DNA from: Chitinophagaceae bacterium
Lineage (GTDB): Bacteria; Bacteroidota; Bacteroidia; Chitinophagales; UBA10324
DNA: 64,000 nt
NCBI GenBank assembly: GCA_016704325.1
Contig: JADJAG010000008.1
Span: 372,001-436,000 of the forward strand
Direction of reading: 5' to 3'
Shown: one piece after another, positions 19,719 through 29,481 of the stretch
Layout of the letters: each line of letters opens with the position of its first letter
How positions within the stretch are numbered: position 1 is the stretch's first letter
The notes under the pieces: generated by a model
What the model saw: the letters and a program-made list of their open reading frames with translations, nothing else
Databases searched by the model: none
Told to the model about the DNA's origin: nothing
Translations under genes and position numbers: made by a program

Positions 19719-20786
19719 TTACAAATTCATTCTAATTCCGATAGCATGTGAACCATCAAAAGGATTGCTGGTTCTGTAAGAATAATCAATACCCAGTGTA
19801 GCGCCATTTTGTTTTAAAGGTACTTCAAAAGTAAGTCCGCCTGAAAGCCCTGTTAATGCAGTTACCCTGTTCTCAGCATCTGCAAGACTGCCCTGGTAGT
19901 TATAACCGCCTCTTAGCATCACCATTTCCTTAAATGCATATTCAAGTCCTCCGCCAAACTGATCTTGAGTAAATGAATGCGATGTGAAATTTGCTGCAAC
20001 GGTAAGCCGGTGGCTTGGTTTTCCTTCCTGACCGAATTTGAAGTCATACGATCCGCCAATGTTTAATAAAGAAGGTAACTCATATCCGTTCGAGCGTTGC
20101 TCCAGGGTCATTGAGTAATCTCCTTCCGGTGATTGCCCGCGGAAACTTAAGCCGTCGCCGCCATATCTCATTGGCGCGCCAACATTTCGTAAAGCAATAC
20201 CAAATTTCACAGCAGTCGGATCAGCTTGTGGGCCGGTTACATACTGTATACCTGCATCAAATGCAACACCTATAGCATTTACATCTGCAAGAGATTCAGA
20301 GATTACACGCAATGCAATTCCGCCGTAAATGCTGTTCGAAAAAACTTTGGAATATGCCAGTGCACCATTAAAAAATTGCGGACTGAATGTTCCAAGGCCT
20401 CCTTCCGGTGATGCAGTGGTAGTAATCGGGATTTCACCAAAATCAATGGACATAATACTTATGCCAAGCACTCCGCCACTCTTTCCAAGACTTTGCGCAA
20501 GGCCAAACGTATTGAATGAAATACCGGTACCACCAAGCCAGTTCGTATGAGAGAAAACCAGTTCCGTTTTCCTGGTAAAAGCCAGTCCTGCTACATTAAG
20601 ATTGAGAGATTCTATCCCCCTGATACAGGCAGTATTAAGCCCATCCCAACCGGAACTTCGTGCCCATGGGTTAATCAGTAACTCAGAAGCACCTGCTTCA
20701 CCCTGGCGATCTTTGTTGCCTGCAAAAACATTACTGCTGCAGGCTATCAACAGAATTAATAAGACTAATTTTAGAGGTTTGGTCAT
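19719..20786 (-). CDS. PorV/PorQ-family outer membrane beta-barrel protein
   Basis: This 355-residue protein has a signal peptide (about 1-22, ending SNVFAG). The N-terminal stretch GEAGASELLINPWARSSG corresponds to the conserved start of PorV/PorQ proteins. The rest is alternating beta strands with Gly and aromatic residues, ending in IGIRMNL, as expected for a FadL-like barrel. In T9SS, PorV shuttles substrates from the translocon to the attachment complex. This copy is in an operon with a large secreted protein and a TonB receptor rather than with por genes, so it may be a dedicated paralogue (inference). Confidence 0.82.
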   Translation of the reverse strand: MTKPLKLVLLILLIACSSNVFAGNKDRQGEAGASELLINPWARSSGWDGLNTACIRGIESLNLNVAGLAFTRKTELVFSHTNWLGGTGISFNTFGLAQSLGKSGGVLGISIMSIDFGEIPITTTASPEGGLGTFSPQFFNGALAYSKVFSNSIYGGIALRVISESLADVNAIGVAFDAGIQYVTGPQADPTAVKFGIALRNVGAPMRYGGDGLSFRGQSPEGDYSMTLEQRSNGYELPSLLNIGGSYDFKFGQEGKPSHRLTVAANFTSHSFTQDQFGGGLEYAFKEMVMLRGGYNYQGSLADAENRVTALTGLSGGLTFEVPLKQNGATLGIDYSYRTSNPFDGSHAIGIRMNL

Positions 20787-20806
20787 TTCTTCCTGTTTAA
20801 GAATTG

Positions 20807-23800
20807 TTAGTATGAATCAAGGTCAGTGGGACGCATAACCCCGAACCATTTTATTGTTTTCTCACCTATTCCCGGTGCATCTATGTGAATAATGTAAATG
20901 CCGCTTGCTATTGGAATACCCGCATCATTCTTTAAATCCCAGTCATAAGAAGTCACCGAGGCATCATCCCTGTTTACCTTCCGGATCAGCGTTCCATCAA
21001 CAGCATAAATGGTAATCTTACATTGCTGCGGCAGATTCGTTATCTTAACACGATTGTCGATCTGGCTCTTTTCATAAGATGAATAAGCATAATAAGGATT
21101 AGGAACAATTCCAATCGTATCTAATGCATTCACTGCAGTGGGCAGGTCACCAATTTTAGCCGAAAGGTTATCCGTATTGAAAGTATACCGTGGCATGCCA
21201 TTGTTCTGCACATCATCCGTTTCGTAAACCTTATATGGTTTACTAACCCTGAACTTAAGCGTAGTTTTAGTGGGAATGAGTCCATCAGCGAGGCTCTTGA
21301 ATGTAAAGCCGGTATTTAATAACGGCATAGAAACCCAACATACCTTTTTATACACGTTGCGCTTGTCAAGACTGGTACCTGAAACCAGGTAATCCTTGAA
21401 GGATGTGCAACTGTCATATTTCTGACGTGTAACAAAGATGTAATGCTTGCCACCAATCCAGAAATCATTGAATGTGGGTGAAAAGATATCGGTGGTAGGA
21501 TTCCAGATCATATCGTTTCCATTCTGACCAACCAACCAGGAGTCTTCACCAAAGAAAATGTTGAGTCGTTCACCAGTCTCCGGATTAATAGCATAGCCTG
21601 GAAACCATGACATGCCCTTTTCTCCGGCAACTACATTACCATCCTTATCCTTAGATGGTGCATCGCGAATATCAAATTTTGATGCATCTCCCTGGCTTAA
21701 TTGCTCATCTGTTTGTAATTCTACCACTACACATCTCGACCACAATGATTTATCACTGGTGAACACAATATCCACACTTACCAAACTATCCAATTGATTC
21801 AATGTAGAATAGTGTGAAGCGTCTGTCCAGGTTGGTCCAATTGATTTTTCATCAGTGGCAACGCCATAATTAGTCCAGGTACGGCCTATCATTTTCTCAT
21901 AAAATTCTCCGTCATCACGACCAAGGTAGTCACCAAAAGCACTTGCATCAGGAGCATATGTACCGGAACGAATCCAGTTCAAGACGCCATCACCTTCCTG
22001 GTCTGCCACTCCACCAAGCCATGTTGCCTGCGGATCTTCATAAACAATACTTGAAGAAAGCAATCCATTATTGTTTGCCAACTGTACATCAACAGGGCCT
22101 CCCGGATTTCTCGCAGTTCTAACAAATACAGACAGTCCCCAGTCAGCGATCAACTGTTCATTTTCAGCGTCAATCGTAAAGTCACTATTAACCACTTCAC
22201 CGGTTGTCAGATTCGTTAGCGTCCATTTAGTGGAAGTGCCATTCAGAATTCCTGTGGTACCTGCAGTATCTATCAGTTTCAACTCGAAGTCTGCAGAGGG
22301 TACTACTTTCGGATTGTAAACCTTCACCGCTACCGGACCGGCGCCACCTTTATAAACCTGGTGATAGGTTTGATTGGTAGGGCTGTTCAGAATTTCCATC
22401 ATACTCTCTTCGGTGAGATCGGTAATAAATATGCCATTTCCCGTACCTTCCTGACGTACCATTTCCGGGCCATCACCATAGGAAGCGTTCAGAGACAATC
22501 CTGATCCTTCCGGCGTAGTTATATGCGGTATTCCTGAATAAATCTTAATGTTTTTCCGTCCTGCGAGGTAAGGCTGCAACTGCTCTTTTGTTGAAATATT
22601 TACCACATTACCCTGATCGTCAAATACCGTATCCGCCACCTCATAATAATTATGCGCATAGGAAATGATACTGAAATAATAGGTTTTATGGTTGATCAAC
22701 CGTTTATCGCCGGTTGCAAATGCATCATTCAGTATCTGAAAAGTATGCTGGATACCTTGATTCTGACCGTCAACCTGTAATGTAGGAACGTTTGCGTTAT
22801 CAGGATTGCCAACATCAAGGGTTGGATCATACACAATATTCACAATTTTGGAAATATCATCTTTAACATCACACTGAAAGATCAAGCGTGATTTTGCCGG
22901 ATCATCATAATCCTGTGCGCTCACATTTCCATCAACCAATTGATAGATCTGGTAACCCTGGTAATCGAAGAAGGTATCAGCTGTTCCCAATGCGGTAATC
23001 CTTGAATCTACCTCATGGTACATTTCAATTTCCTTCGTTCCGGTTAATGAAAGAATCAATTCCTTATCCAGTTCAACTATACTCATATCCGGTGCTGATG
23101 GGCCATCTGTCAGACGGAAACAAGCATCAAACAATGCCTGTGCTTTTTCATCTGCCTGCTTCAGCAATTTAAAACTTGGACAAGGGTAAGTACCTATGGG
23201 AGGTTGTACCCATACAATACCAACAACGATGTCATTCTTCGCTCCCGGCTCAAGGCGAAACGGTCCTGAAGCCTGTATGATACGACGATCAGCAGACTGG
23301 TTATTTTCAGTACACTCTGACCAACCGGCAGCATCTGAAGGATCGCCGGGGAAAACATAATTTGTTGGAACCGATCCTCCATAAGCATCACCACCTGAGG
23401 TAAATGGAGTACCATCTTTCCATGTTCCAGATAAATAGCCATAGTAATCGCTGGCATTCTCAGGATTACCCAACTGACTGAAATCATTATTATAATAAAG
23501 GAAAGAGGATAAGCCCAACTCGTTTCCATCTTCATCCAAAGGACCCTGAAAATAATCTACACCAAGAAAAGGTGGCTGATTGCCATAGTCCAACACACAA
23601 CCTGAACCACCATCAACACCGCTGGAATTGTAAACAATACCCATACCTGTCTCCAGGTCGCAAGCAATATAATCATCGAATGCACAACCAAGATCCGGAT
23701 CAATCCATTGACCCATGAAAACACTATCAATGGGTGAAGTGGCTTTATTGAGCAAACGGTATTTATAAAAAGTCATATCGTTTACTTCATCATTTGTTTT

Positions 23801-24589
23801 GAATCCGAATGCAAGTGCCTGCACTTCCATGCCGATAGCCGTAGCACCGGTCTCAGAGTGAATATTTCCCTTATCGTTGTAAACCCACCAAATCATCTGA
23901 TCAGCATACGTTACCTTGTCTTTGCCACATATTGGTGCATCATCAATAATCGGATAATCGCCGCCGGTAGGATCATAATAGCCGTTGGCGTCCACATCCT
24001 GAAATGGAGCAAGGTTTCTGTTGCCGACCAATCCATTATTCGGGTTACCGAAACCTGGCCAGTCAATCAGATTTTGCGGAATCAGGTTAAAAGGAATATT
24101 AGTACCATACTTTTCACTTAGGGCAATGATGGAGTCAATTTCTTCACCATAAACCTGGTAATGCTTATCCCAGGCCTTACAGGTAGCCGCATCAATTGAG
24201 GCAAGATCATCAAGAGGGCCGGGGAAGAAATCATTGCCGGTTTGGCGATAGGTTTGAGCGGCCACTTTGAGCTGCCCGGTTTCATCAATCCCGCCGATCC
24301 AAATTGCTCCGGCAAACAATGAACTGGCATTTTCAGGTTCTCCCTCCAGGCTTTTTGGCACTTCATACTTGGCATCGTTATTCAGATCCCACCACATGTC
24401 GCCACCGGTTTGAAGCCGTGCCCTGATGTTGTTAATATTAAGATCAACAGAAGCTGAAGCAGGTGTACAGTCAGCAGTGAGTTTCTGCGCATTGCTAAGC
24501 TTATCAGGCTCGAGTCCCGCAATTTCCTTTGCTGAAACTGTACTGAGTAAAAACAGTGCTCCTGTTGCCAGTATCCATAGTTTTTTCAT
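20807..24589 (-). CDS. Giant secreted protein with FlgD-like C-terminal domain
   Basis: The product is 1260 residues from ATG at 24589 (24598 adds three). A signal peptide ends at VSAKE. The N-terminal part has NNIRARLQTGGDMWWDL and AGAIWIGG, seen in an uncharacterised Bacteroidota surface-protein family. The middle has no catalytic motif I recognise but many Asp/Asn-rich turns that could bind calcium. The last 90 residues (about 1170-1260) look like a FlgD Ig-like strand set, with CKITIYAVDGTLIRK, YDWDLKNDAGIPIASGIY and an ending IKWFGVMRPTDLDSY, which resembles a T9SS sorting domain. It lies between the TonB receptor and the PorV-like gene with gaps of 31 and 20 bp. Confidence 0.75.
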   Translation of the reverse strand: MKKLWILATGALFLLSTVSAKEIAGLEPDKLSNAQKLTADCTPASASVDLNINNIRARLQTGGDMWWDLNNDAKYEVPKSLEGEPENASSLFAGAIWIGGIDETGQLKVAAQTYRQTGNDFFPGPLDDLASIDAATCKAWDKHYQVYGEEIDSIIALSEKYGTNIPFNLIPQNLIDWPGFGNPNNGLVGNRNLAPFQDVDANGYYDPTGGDYPIIDDAPICGKDKVTYADQMIWWVYNDKGNIHSETGATAIGMEVQALAFGFKTNDEVNDMTFYKYRLLNKATSPIDSVFMGQWIDPDLGCAFDDYIACDLETGMGIVYNSSGVDGGSGCVLDYGNQPPFLGVDYFQGPLDEDGNELGLSSFLYYNNDFSQLGNPENASDYYGYLSGTWKDGTPFTSGGDAYGGSVPTNYVFPGDPSDAAGWSECTENNQSADRRIIQASGPFRLEPGAKNDIVVGIVWVQPPIGTYPCPSFKLLKQADEKAQALFDACFRLTDGPSAPDMSIVELDKELILSLTGTKEIEMYHEVDSRITALGTADTFFDYQGYQIYQLVDGNVSAQDYDDPAKSRLIFQCDVKDDISKIVNIVYDPTLDVGNPDNANVPTLQVDGQNQGIQHTFQILNDAFATGDKRLINHKTYYFSIISYAHNYYEVADTVFDDQGNVVNISTKEQLQPYLAGRKNIKIYSGIPHITTPEGSGLSLNASYGDGPEMVRQEGTGNGIFITDLTEESMMEILNSPTNQTYHQVYKGGAGPVAVKVYNPKVVPSADFELKLIDTAGTTGILNGTSTKWTLTNLTTGEVVNSDFTIDAENEQLIADWGLSVFVRTARNPGGPVDVQLANNNGLLSSSIVYEDPQATWLGGVADQEGDGVLNWIRSGTYAPDASAFGDYLGRDDGEFYEKMIGRTWTNYGVATDEKSIGPTWTDASHYSTLNQLDSLVSVDIVFTSDKSLWSRCVVVELQTDEQLSQGDASKFDIRDAPSKDKDGNVVAGEKGMSWFPGYAINPETGERLNIFFGEDSWLVGQNGNDMIWNPTTDIFSPTFNDFWIGGKHYIFVTRQKYDSCTSFKDYLVSGTSLDKRNVYKKVCWVSMPLLNTGFTFKSLADGLIPTKTTLKFRVSKPYKVYETDDVQNNGMPRYTFNTDNLSAKIGDLPTAVNALDTIGIVPNPYYAYSSYEKSQIDNRVKITNLPQQCKITIYAVDGTLIRKVNRDDASVTSYDWDLKNDAGIPIASGIYIIHIDAPGIGEKTIKWFGVMRPTDLDSY

Positions 24590-24620
24590 CGGTATCATTG
24601 TTTATGGTCTTTTGTAAATA

Positions 24621-27600
24621 TTAGAAATTGAATTGAACACCCAAACGAATTCTGCGGGGCTGACTATAATTATTCGGATTATTGACTTTTATACCATAGA
24701 GGTATTCAAAACTCTCGGGATCAATCTGTGTTTGCACAGCTTGCTGCCCGGTAGCTGACTCAATATACCCGTCATCATCAGGATTTCCGGTATAACCATA
24801 CACAGAAATGATGTTTGCTGCATTCAGGACATTTTGTACAAGCAGGTAAATATTAATGTAGTTGGTTTTATCATCCTTACCTACTTTAAAGTCCTTGTCA
24901 ATTTTTGCATCCAGTTTTATTGACCAGGGCAAACGTGATCCATTAACACTACCCAAAAGGGATGAATTTGTTTGCACACCAAACAAAGCATCCGGTGTTG
25001 GTGTAGATTGCTTGGTATAAGGTGTTCCTGAACCAGCCCGGAAAATCAGGTTCAAACCGGCATTCGCAAGTATCGCTGAACTGTTTTTCCCTACAACCGG
25101 ACCATTATAACTTCTTCCTTCTCCAAAACGGTAGTCAATAGAAGCAGTTAATGCATGGCGCTGATCATAGCTGAAAGGAATAAGGGTACGAAGGTTCGGT
25201 TGGCCGGATCCTACGAGGTTAAGGCCAGAGGTGATATCAGAACCGGTACCATCAGCAAATTGCAGTGTATAGTTTGCATCCAACTTCACGTTTCTTACCC
25301 TTCTCATCTCATAGGTAACCTGAAGCGATTTCACCGTACCAAAATCTGAGTTACCGAAAGTGCGGTATTCCACCGGGTAGGCATAGGATATTTTCTGCAC
25401 CTGTATCATATCCTTTAATTCACGGTAGGTACCGGAAATGGTGATTGCCGAGATTGATCCCAATGCCTGTTTAAAACCAACCTGGTAATCAATGGTTCTC
25501 TCCGGCTTTAAAGCAGGATTTGCCATCACGTTATCTGTATTTAACTGCTCGAGATAATAATACTGGAAAGCATTTGCGATAAGTGCATTGCCGGAAGGCG
25601 TTTGCCCGGTAGCACCTTGGGGACGCTGCGACAATACATCGTAGTGTGCAAAGAAAAGTGCTTCATCTGAAATAGGGAATGAAAATGCGATACGCGGCAT
25701 TACGGTAAACTGAGGCGTATAATCTTCAAAAGACTCAGAACTCAAAGTGAGATTGTCAACGTCGGTACTTACCAGGTACGGTGTAATTCCTCCTGTGGTA
25801 GAAGCCTTTGCCAAAACACCGGGATCGGAAATTTCGGTTCCCTCAGCATTGTACCAGGTATCTCCATCTCTGTATCCGACAATATCAGAAGGATTCGAAA
25901 GATCATTAACATAAACTGCATAGTCGCTGCCAATTGATGCCGGGTGCGATCCAAATTCCGTTACCTCTGCTGCAGAACGAATCGGGTACAACGAATAAGG
26001 ATCTTTTAAGACAGCCTGATTCGCATCAAACCGATCCACCCTAAGACCTATATTAAAAATAAGATCGCGGAAGTTGAATTTATCCTGAATATAAGCAGAT
26101 GAATAAATTGGCCGGAAGGCAGGTGAATTACGTGCGAAGTTTCCATTTTCATCTTTCTGATTAAAAAAGTCATCCACACTCGGTTGCTTCGTTAGCTTGT
26201 TACCGAGGTAATCATAACCCTGAAAATAGACGAGGTAATTTCCATTATTCAGCAACTCATCCGGACTGAACATTCCTAGGTTGAGCTGTGTAGGATCCAA
26301 TGCATCTACATCAATGTAATCCAGGCCGGAAACATTAAGACCAAGCGCTTCTCTGAGTGATTTATCAAAATAAGCCTGTTCGTCACCAACAAATAACCTG
26401 TTGTAGTTAATGGTATCAAGGAATACTCCAAAATCATCGTAGACCGGAAGTGGGTTTTTTGTATCTAAGGTCGCAATATGCGCATTGGTAAGCTGACGGG
26501 CAAGGCCCCATACCCCGCCATTACCTGCTAACGGGAACACAGAATACCTGCGATCTACTCTTTGCTCATACTCAAATCCAAACTCAAGAGCATGGCGACC
26601 ATTATCACCCTTCTTTACATTCACAATATCTACCGATGCATTCAATGATAAACGCAACTGATCGTTATCTACTGTTCCATATCCACCTATTGGATAACCT
26701 GTATTTAAGAACATGGAATACACAGTGAGCGTGCTGGTTGGCAATATACCGTTCAGCATACCTCCGCCATTTAAAATATCAAATAAACTGTTGTAATTGC
26801 CATCGGGATTATCTCCAACCAGGTCATAATATTGCGTAGTATAGTTACTCAGCAATGGTTGCTGCGTACCTGCCTGGTAAGTAACAAGGGTATCCTGGTA
26901 ACCTGCCAATAGCCATCCGGTGAGCCCTGACACGGAATCCTGTCCGAAAGTATAAATAGGTTGGCGGAAGGTTTCAAATTTTCCCACATACCCATATGCG
27001 AAAGGATCCTCACCAAGCGTCTTATCTTTATTTGTCCTGTAAAATTTACTGTAATCTGCCTGAATGCTGTAGTAAGCATTCTGAAAAACAGAGGCTGTCT
27101 TATCCGCACTTCCGGAGTTGGAAGCAAAGCGCTGTGTGAAGCGAACAAATCCCCTATAAGTATTTTCATTAAAATAGGAATTGCCCTCTTCCGCATTCAT
27201 TAAAGAACGGTTATAGTTAAAACTGTAATAGTTAGAGATATTGAAATCTCCTCCTACTGTAAGGGTTACATAATTATTCAATTGAAAATCCAACTTGCCT
27301 GAAAAGCGGAAGTTATTATCAGCTACATTTTGTTTATACTTAATTTCTTCTATGTCTTCTGAAGTCAGGAATGCTGCTGAAGGAACATAACCTGAAGCTG
27401 TGGGTGATGGAGTAAGCGGATTCGCGCGCAAGTCAGCTAGCACATCATCTTTCACTTTATACATTCCAATCGCAGAAGGATCTGAATCTTTATTATGCTC
27501 ATATTCACCTGTAATAAAGAAACCAATCTTTGCATCTGAAGAATCCGTGCCTTTATTCTTAACGAATAATGGCCCTGACAAATTAAAGTTGGCAAGGTTG

Positions 27601-28340
27601 TATCCGAAACCATCCAAAAATTCCGATGTTACCAATTCGACACCACCGGCATACTGCTCCGATGGGCCCCTTGTAGTAATATTAATTACACCGCCGGTAG
27701 CATCTCCATATCTTGCAGGAATACCACCTGTTAGAACGGTAAGCTGCTCAATGGCACTCGCAGGCAGCGATACAGAACCTCCGCTGCGAACAGCTATTCC
27801 ATCAATGTAATATTTAGTGGAGTAATCACGTGCACCACCGATATTCAATGCATCTTCATCATCACGTTGAAAAACACCGGCCGTGAGGGAAGCGTAGTTC
27901 CTTGTATCACGGGTTGCAATGTTAGCGATCTCATCTTTTGTAATGGTACTTCCTGTAGTTGTTTTATCAGGTTCAACCAATTTCTGTGTAGATACTACGA
28001 TATCCGGCAAGGTTTCTACGCTCGATTCCATAGGAATATCCTGGAAAGTAATCTTATCTGAATTGACGATGACTCCGGTGAATACTTTCGGTCGGTAGCC
28101 CAGATATGAAACTTTGACGTCATATGTACCGGGCACCACAGGTTTTATGGTGAAGCGACCATTATCGTCAGTTTCTCCAATTGCCTTTTGGGATCCACTC
28201 ATTTCCAAAACAATATTGGCAAATGGGATTCCCTCTTTTGTTACCTGATCAAAAACTTTACCCTGCACTTCACCTGTCTGTGCCAACAGGTTAGAGCTAA
28301 AAAGGAAAGTCAATACGACGAGCGCGTAGATTTTTTTCAT
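24621..28340 (-). CDS. TonB-dependent outer membrane receptor with N-terminal carboxypeptidase-like domain
   Basis: This 1239-residue protein has a signal peptide (ending NLLAQ), a CarboxypepD_reg-like domain (about 24-110, with GKVFDQVTKEGIPFANIVLE) and a plug domain (about 115-225, with YYIDGIAVRSGG and GDATGGVINITTRGPS). A 22-strand barrel follows, ending in the aromatic signature RIRLGVQFNF. It takes up a ligand using TonB energy; the ligand is unknown. It differs from SusC in having no SusD partner. It heads an operon with the giant secreted protein and PorV-like barrel. A TAnnTTTG box and two AAACGTTT sites lie upstream. Confidence 0.9.
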   Translation of the reverse strand: MKKIYALVVLTFLFSSNLLAQTGEVQGKVFDQVTKEGIPFANIVLEMSGSQKAIGETDDNGRFTIKPVVPGTYDVKVSYLGYRPKVFTGVIVNSDKITFQDIPMESSVETLPDIVVSTQKLVEPDKTTTGSTITKDEIANIATRDTRNYASLTAGVFQRDDEDALNIGGARDYSTKYYIDGIAVRSGGSVSLPASAIEQLTVLTGGIPARYGDATGGVINITTRGPSEQYAGGVELVTSEFLDGFGYNLANFNLSGPLFVKNKGTDSSDAKIGFFITGEYEHNKDSDPSAIGMYKVKDDVLADLRANPLTPSPTASGYVPSAAFLTSEDIEEIKYKQNVADNNFRFSGKLDFQLNNYVTLTVGGDFNISNYYSFNYNRSLMNAEEGNSYFNENTYRGFVRFTQRFASNSGSADKTASVFQNAYYSIQADYSKFYRTNKDKTLGEDPFAYGYVGKFETFRQPIYTFGQDSVSGLTGWLLAGYQDTLVTYQAGTQQPLLSNYTTQYYDLVGDNPDGNYNSLFDILNGGGMLNGILPTSTLTVYSMFLNTGYPIGGYGTVDNDQLRLSLNASVDIVNVKKGDNGRHALEFGFEYEQRVDRRYSVFPLAGNGGVWGLARQLTNAHIATLDTKNPLPVYDDFGVFLDTINYNRLFVGDEQAYFDKSLREALGLNVSGLDYIDVDALDPTQLNLGMFSPDELLNNGNYLVYFQGYDYLGNKLTKQPSVDDFFNQKDENGNFARNSPAFRPIYSSAYIQDKFNFRDLIFNIGLRVDRFDANQAVLKDPYSLYPIRSAAEVTEFGSHPASIGSDYAVYVNDLSNPSDIVGYRDGDTWYNAEGTEISDPGVLAKASTTGGITPYLVSTDVDNLTLSSESFEDYTPQFTVMPRIAFSFPISDEALFFAHYDVLSQRPQGATGQTPSGNALIANAFQYYYLEQLNTDNVMANPALKPERTIDYQVGFKQALGSISAITISGTYRELKDMIQVQKISYAYPVEYRTFGNSDFGTVKSLQVTYEMRRVRNVKLDANYTLQFADGTGSDITSGLNLVGSGQPNLRTLIPFSYDQRHALTASIDYRFGEGRSYNGPVVGKNSSAILANAGLNLIFRAGSGTPYTKQSTPTPDALFGVQTNSSLLGSVNGSRLPWSIKLDAKIDKDFKVGKDDKTNYINIYLLVQNVLNAANIISVYGYTGNPDDDGYIESATGQQAVQTQIDPESFEYLYGIKVNNPNNYSQPRRIRLGVQFNF

Positions 28341-28357
28341 GCCGTAAGATTCAAATT

Positions 28358-28367
28358 AAACGTTTGG
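28358..28367 (-). promoter_or_regulatory. Second AAACGTTT site in the TonB receptor leader
   Basis: AAACGTTT, flanked as CCAAACGTTTAA on the minus strand, lies 18-27 bp upstream of the receptor start codon. It repeats the centre of the palindrome at 28462-28479, with 109 bp between centres, about ten helical turns. It could be a second binding site for the same regulator. Confidence 0.3.
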
Positions 28368-28385
28368 TTCTCGGAGTCAATGCGA

Positions 28386-28393
28386 CAAATATA
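28386..28393 (-). promoter_or_regulatory. Candidate -7 box for the TonB receptor operon
   Basis: TATATTTG on the minus strand matches the Bacteroidota -7 consensus TAnnTTTG and lies 46 bp upstream of the start codon. No good TTTG is present at the expected 19-base spacing, so the -33 side is weak and an activator may be needed. Confidence 0.4.
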
Positions 28394-28461
28394 GTTTTTA
28401 AATCAAAATCCCGAATAAAAGTATAACGAATTCTTAATGTTCTTTGCATTAGCTGTTATTT

Positions 28462-28479
28462 GTGACAAACGTTTGACAC
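28462..28479. promoter_or_regulatory. Palindromic operator-like site upstream of the TonB receptor
   Basis: GTGACAAACGTTTGACAC is symmetric at 16 of 18 positions, with the perfect core CAAACGTTTG. It lies about 122 bp upstream of the TonB receptor start and touches the stop codon of the preceding dehydrogenase gene. The size and symmetry suit a dimeric transcription factor. With no T-run it is a poor terminator. Confidence 0.4.
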
Positions 28480-29414
28480 TAAATGATCTTAGAAATTTTG
28501 TCCAAAAGTGACAAGGCAATCTTCCCTGGTGACTCAAAACTCTTTCCAGCAATATGGGGTGTTACAATTACTTTGCCTGTAGCCATCAAGCCTTTAAGAA
28601 CCTGCTCTTCAGCGGGAGAATGCGATGCAAAATCTTCATTTTCATATACATCAATCGCGGCCCCTAATATCTTATTTTTTTCAATTGAATCCAATAACGC
28701 GCTATGCGCTATTAATTTACCGCGTGCTGTGTTGATTAGAAATATTTTCTTTTTGAACTGTTGCAGAAACAGGTTATCCACCATATGAATACTTTCACTT
28801 GTGAGGGGAATATGCAAACTCACTATTTCTGATTCTTCAAAAATACGTTCCAGGCTTGATTCCATTGCATATTGATCACCAAATTGATCCAGGTACTTAT
28901 CATAAGCCATCACCGTCATCCCGAATGGAGATAACTTTTTAGCAAATGATTTACCGGTATTGCCATAGCCAATTATTCCGACTGTTCTGCCTTCCAGTTC
29001 ATGCACACGATTTTCCTGCACCAGCCATTTATGCTGACCGATTTCCGCATGTGCTTTCACTATATTATGAAAGAAGGCCAACAACAACCCTACTGCATGC
29101 TCTCCAACTGCATTGGCATTCCCTTCCGGAGAATTGATACAAGTAATGTTTTTGCTAGAAGCAAAAAGCGTATCGATATTCTCCATTCCAGAACCGGCTC
29201 TTGCAATAAATTTTAATTGTGTTGCTGATTCAAGCAGTTGCCGGTTCACTGCAATTCTAGTTGCGACCACTATTCCTGTATAATCGTGAATGTTTGCAGC
29301 TACCCCTGCCTGTGAAATACCCGGCTCATAGGAACACTGAAAGCCCATGGCATTGAGCCCGTTGATCAAGCGTTGATCTGTTGTTTCTGTAATAAGCACT
29401 TTTCCTTTTGTCAT
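28479..29414 (-). CDS. D-isomer 2-hydroxyacid dehydrogenase (SerA-like)
   Basis: The product is 311 residues from ATG at 29414; the longer frame to 29453 adds 13 residues that are not typical. The NAD-binding motif GIIGYGNTG is followed by an Asp near MAYDKY. Catalytic residues are the Arg in INTARGKLI, a Glu in the YENEDF region and the His in VTPHIAGKS. The family reduces 2-keto acids or oxidises 3-phosphoglycerate. There is no C-terminal ACT domain, so feedback control by serine is unlikely. Whether it is the housekeeping phosphoglycerate dehydrogenase cannot be decided. It lies 67 bp after rsmA on the same strand. Confidence 0.85.
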   Translation of the reverse strand: MTKGKVLITETTDQRLINGLNAMGFQCSYEPGISQAGVAANIHDYTGIVVATRIAVNRQLLESATQLKFIARAGSGMENIDTLFASSKNITCINSPEGNANAVGEHAVGLLLAFFHNIVKAHAEIGQHKWLVQENRVHELEGRTVGIIGYGNTGKSFAKKLSPFGMTVMAYDKYLDQFGDQYAMESSLERIFEESEIVSLHIPLTSESIHMVDNLFLQQFKKKIFLINTARGKLIAHSALLDSIEKNKILGAAIDVYENEDFASHSPAEEQVLKGLMATGKVIVTPHIAGKSFESPGKIALSLLDKISKII

Positions 29415-29481
29415 GTTGTTAGCCGGAAGATTCAAGCTTTTAATCTTATGCAATCCGGGAATATAGGTTTAGAATGTAACA

